Assembly (NCBI RefSeq): GCF_004016445.2
Contig: NZ_SADT02000013.1
Coordinates: forward strand, 1 to 53,080
DNA: 53,080 bases
Direction of reading: 5' to 3'
Source of the DNA: Mesorhizobium sp. M2E.F.Ca.ET.219.01.1.1
GTDB lineage: Bacteria; Pseudomonadota; Alphaproteobacteria; Rhizobiales; Rhizobiaceae
A program made the translations under genes and the position numbers. The notes beneath the pieces were generated by a model. The model did not search any database. It was not told the origin of the DNA and saw only the letters and a program-made list of their open reading frames with translations. Shown here piece by piece: positions 52,971 through 53,080 of this stretch (positions are counted from its first letter, which is position 1; each line of letters starts with the position of its first letter).

Positions 52971-53080
52971 GACCTGGCAGCGACCTACTCTCCCGCGTCT
53001 TGAGACGAAGTACCATCAGCGCTGGAGCGTTTCACGGCCGAGTTCGGAATGGGATCGGGTGCAGCCGCTCCGCCATAACC
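52971..53080 (-). rRNA. rrf: 5S ribosomal RNA, 5' end cut by the window
   Basis: Minus-strand sequence reads GGTTATGGCGGAGCGGCTGC, then CCATTCCGAACTCGGCCGTG, and ends near CCAGGTC, the conserved 5S core of alphaproteobacteria. About 8 bases of the 5' strand of the terminal helix lie beyond the window. It marks the end of an rRNA operon entering from the right. Confidence 0.95.

Overview
The window reads as chromosome of a GC-rich alphaproteobacterium of the Rhizobiales, most like Mesorhizobium, Aminobacter or a close relative. The evidence is the tRNA-fMet lying directly behind a 5S rRNA gene, the rhizobial-type rrn leader, rhizobial palindromic intergenic repeats and the family content. The right edge is a 5S rRNA gene (minus strand, cut by the window) followed by tRNA-fMet. 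The left edge carries a strong minus-strand promoter and a boxA-like antitermination site of the rrn-leader type. The 53 kb therefore appear to be the segment between two rRNA operons in the same orientation. I place the genus by family resemblance only.

Left flank (1-5.7 kb): rrn promoter and leader, a ParE-like toxin with a damaged ParD-like antitoxin, a ThuA-domain protein, an NmrA-type NAD(P)-binding protein, two terminator-plus-tRNA-3'-end remnants, an unknown membrane-anchored protein and about 0.9 kb with no convincing gene.

Monooxygenase region (5.2-23.3 kb): a complete soluble diiron monooxygenase operon on the minus strand, mimA-mimB-mimC-mimD, then an amidohydrolase, a DUF59 protein, a dedicated GroEL-like chaperonin (MimG type) and an aquaporin. 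All six expected diiron ligands are present in MimA. The family and gene order match the mycobacterial/rhodococcal propane and acetone monooxygenases (Mim/Prm), so propane to 2-propanol and acetone to acetol are the likely reactions. A zinc alcohol dehydrogenase lies upstream and would oxidise 2-propanol. A textbook sigma-54 promoter precedes mimA and a near-perfect one precedes adh. Two AcoR-type sigma-54 activators flank the region; the second has GAYTNA in place of GAFTGA. Between mimA and adh sits a block of six small, mostly unrecognised genes (helical and coiled-coil proteins, a WD40-like propeller, a ribbon-helix-helix protein). This is the best candidate here for an undescribed accessory system.

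Catabolic region (23.7-52.2 kb): an M20 deacylase, hydroxyacid dehydrogenase, cupin, two aldehyde dehydrogenases, a tartrate/D-malate dehydrogenase, a PuuB-like oxidase, two HAD hydrolases, two paralogous GNATs, a class III aminotransferase, a peptide-type ABC importer with a two-ATPase fusion, and an Lrp regulator. After it comes a hydantoinase/oxoprolinase (HyuA-HyuB) operon fused by 4-bp overlaps to two subunits of an HcnAB/opine-oxidase-like dehydrogenase. Two candidate FAD subunits are encoded on the opposite strand on either side. A LysR gene has matching 15-bp ATA-N9-TAT boxes facing hyuA and the right-hand FAD gene. The overall theme is import and breakdown of amino acid, amine or hydantoin-like compounds.

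At 23575-23638 a 64-bp copy (62 matches) of the tRNA-fMet 3' end plus its terminator repeats, in the same orientation, the sequence at 52491-52554. Together with the two remnants near 3 kb this suggests stepwise insertion or duplication next to tRNA-fMet. No integrase or transposase gene is visible.
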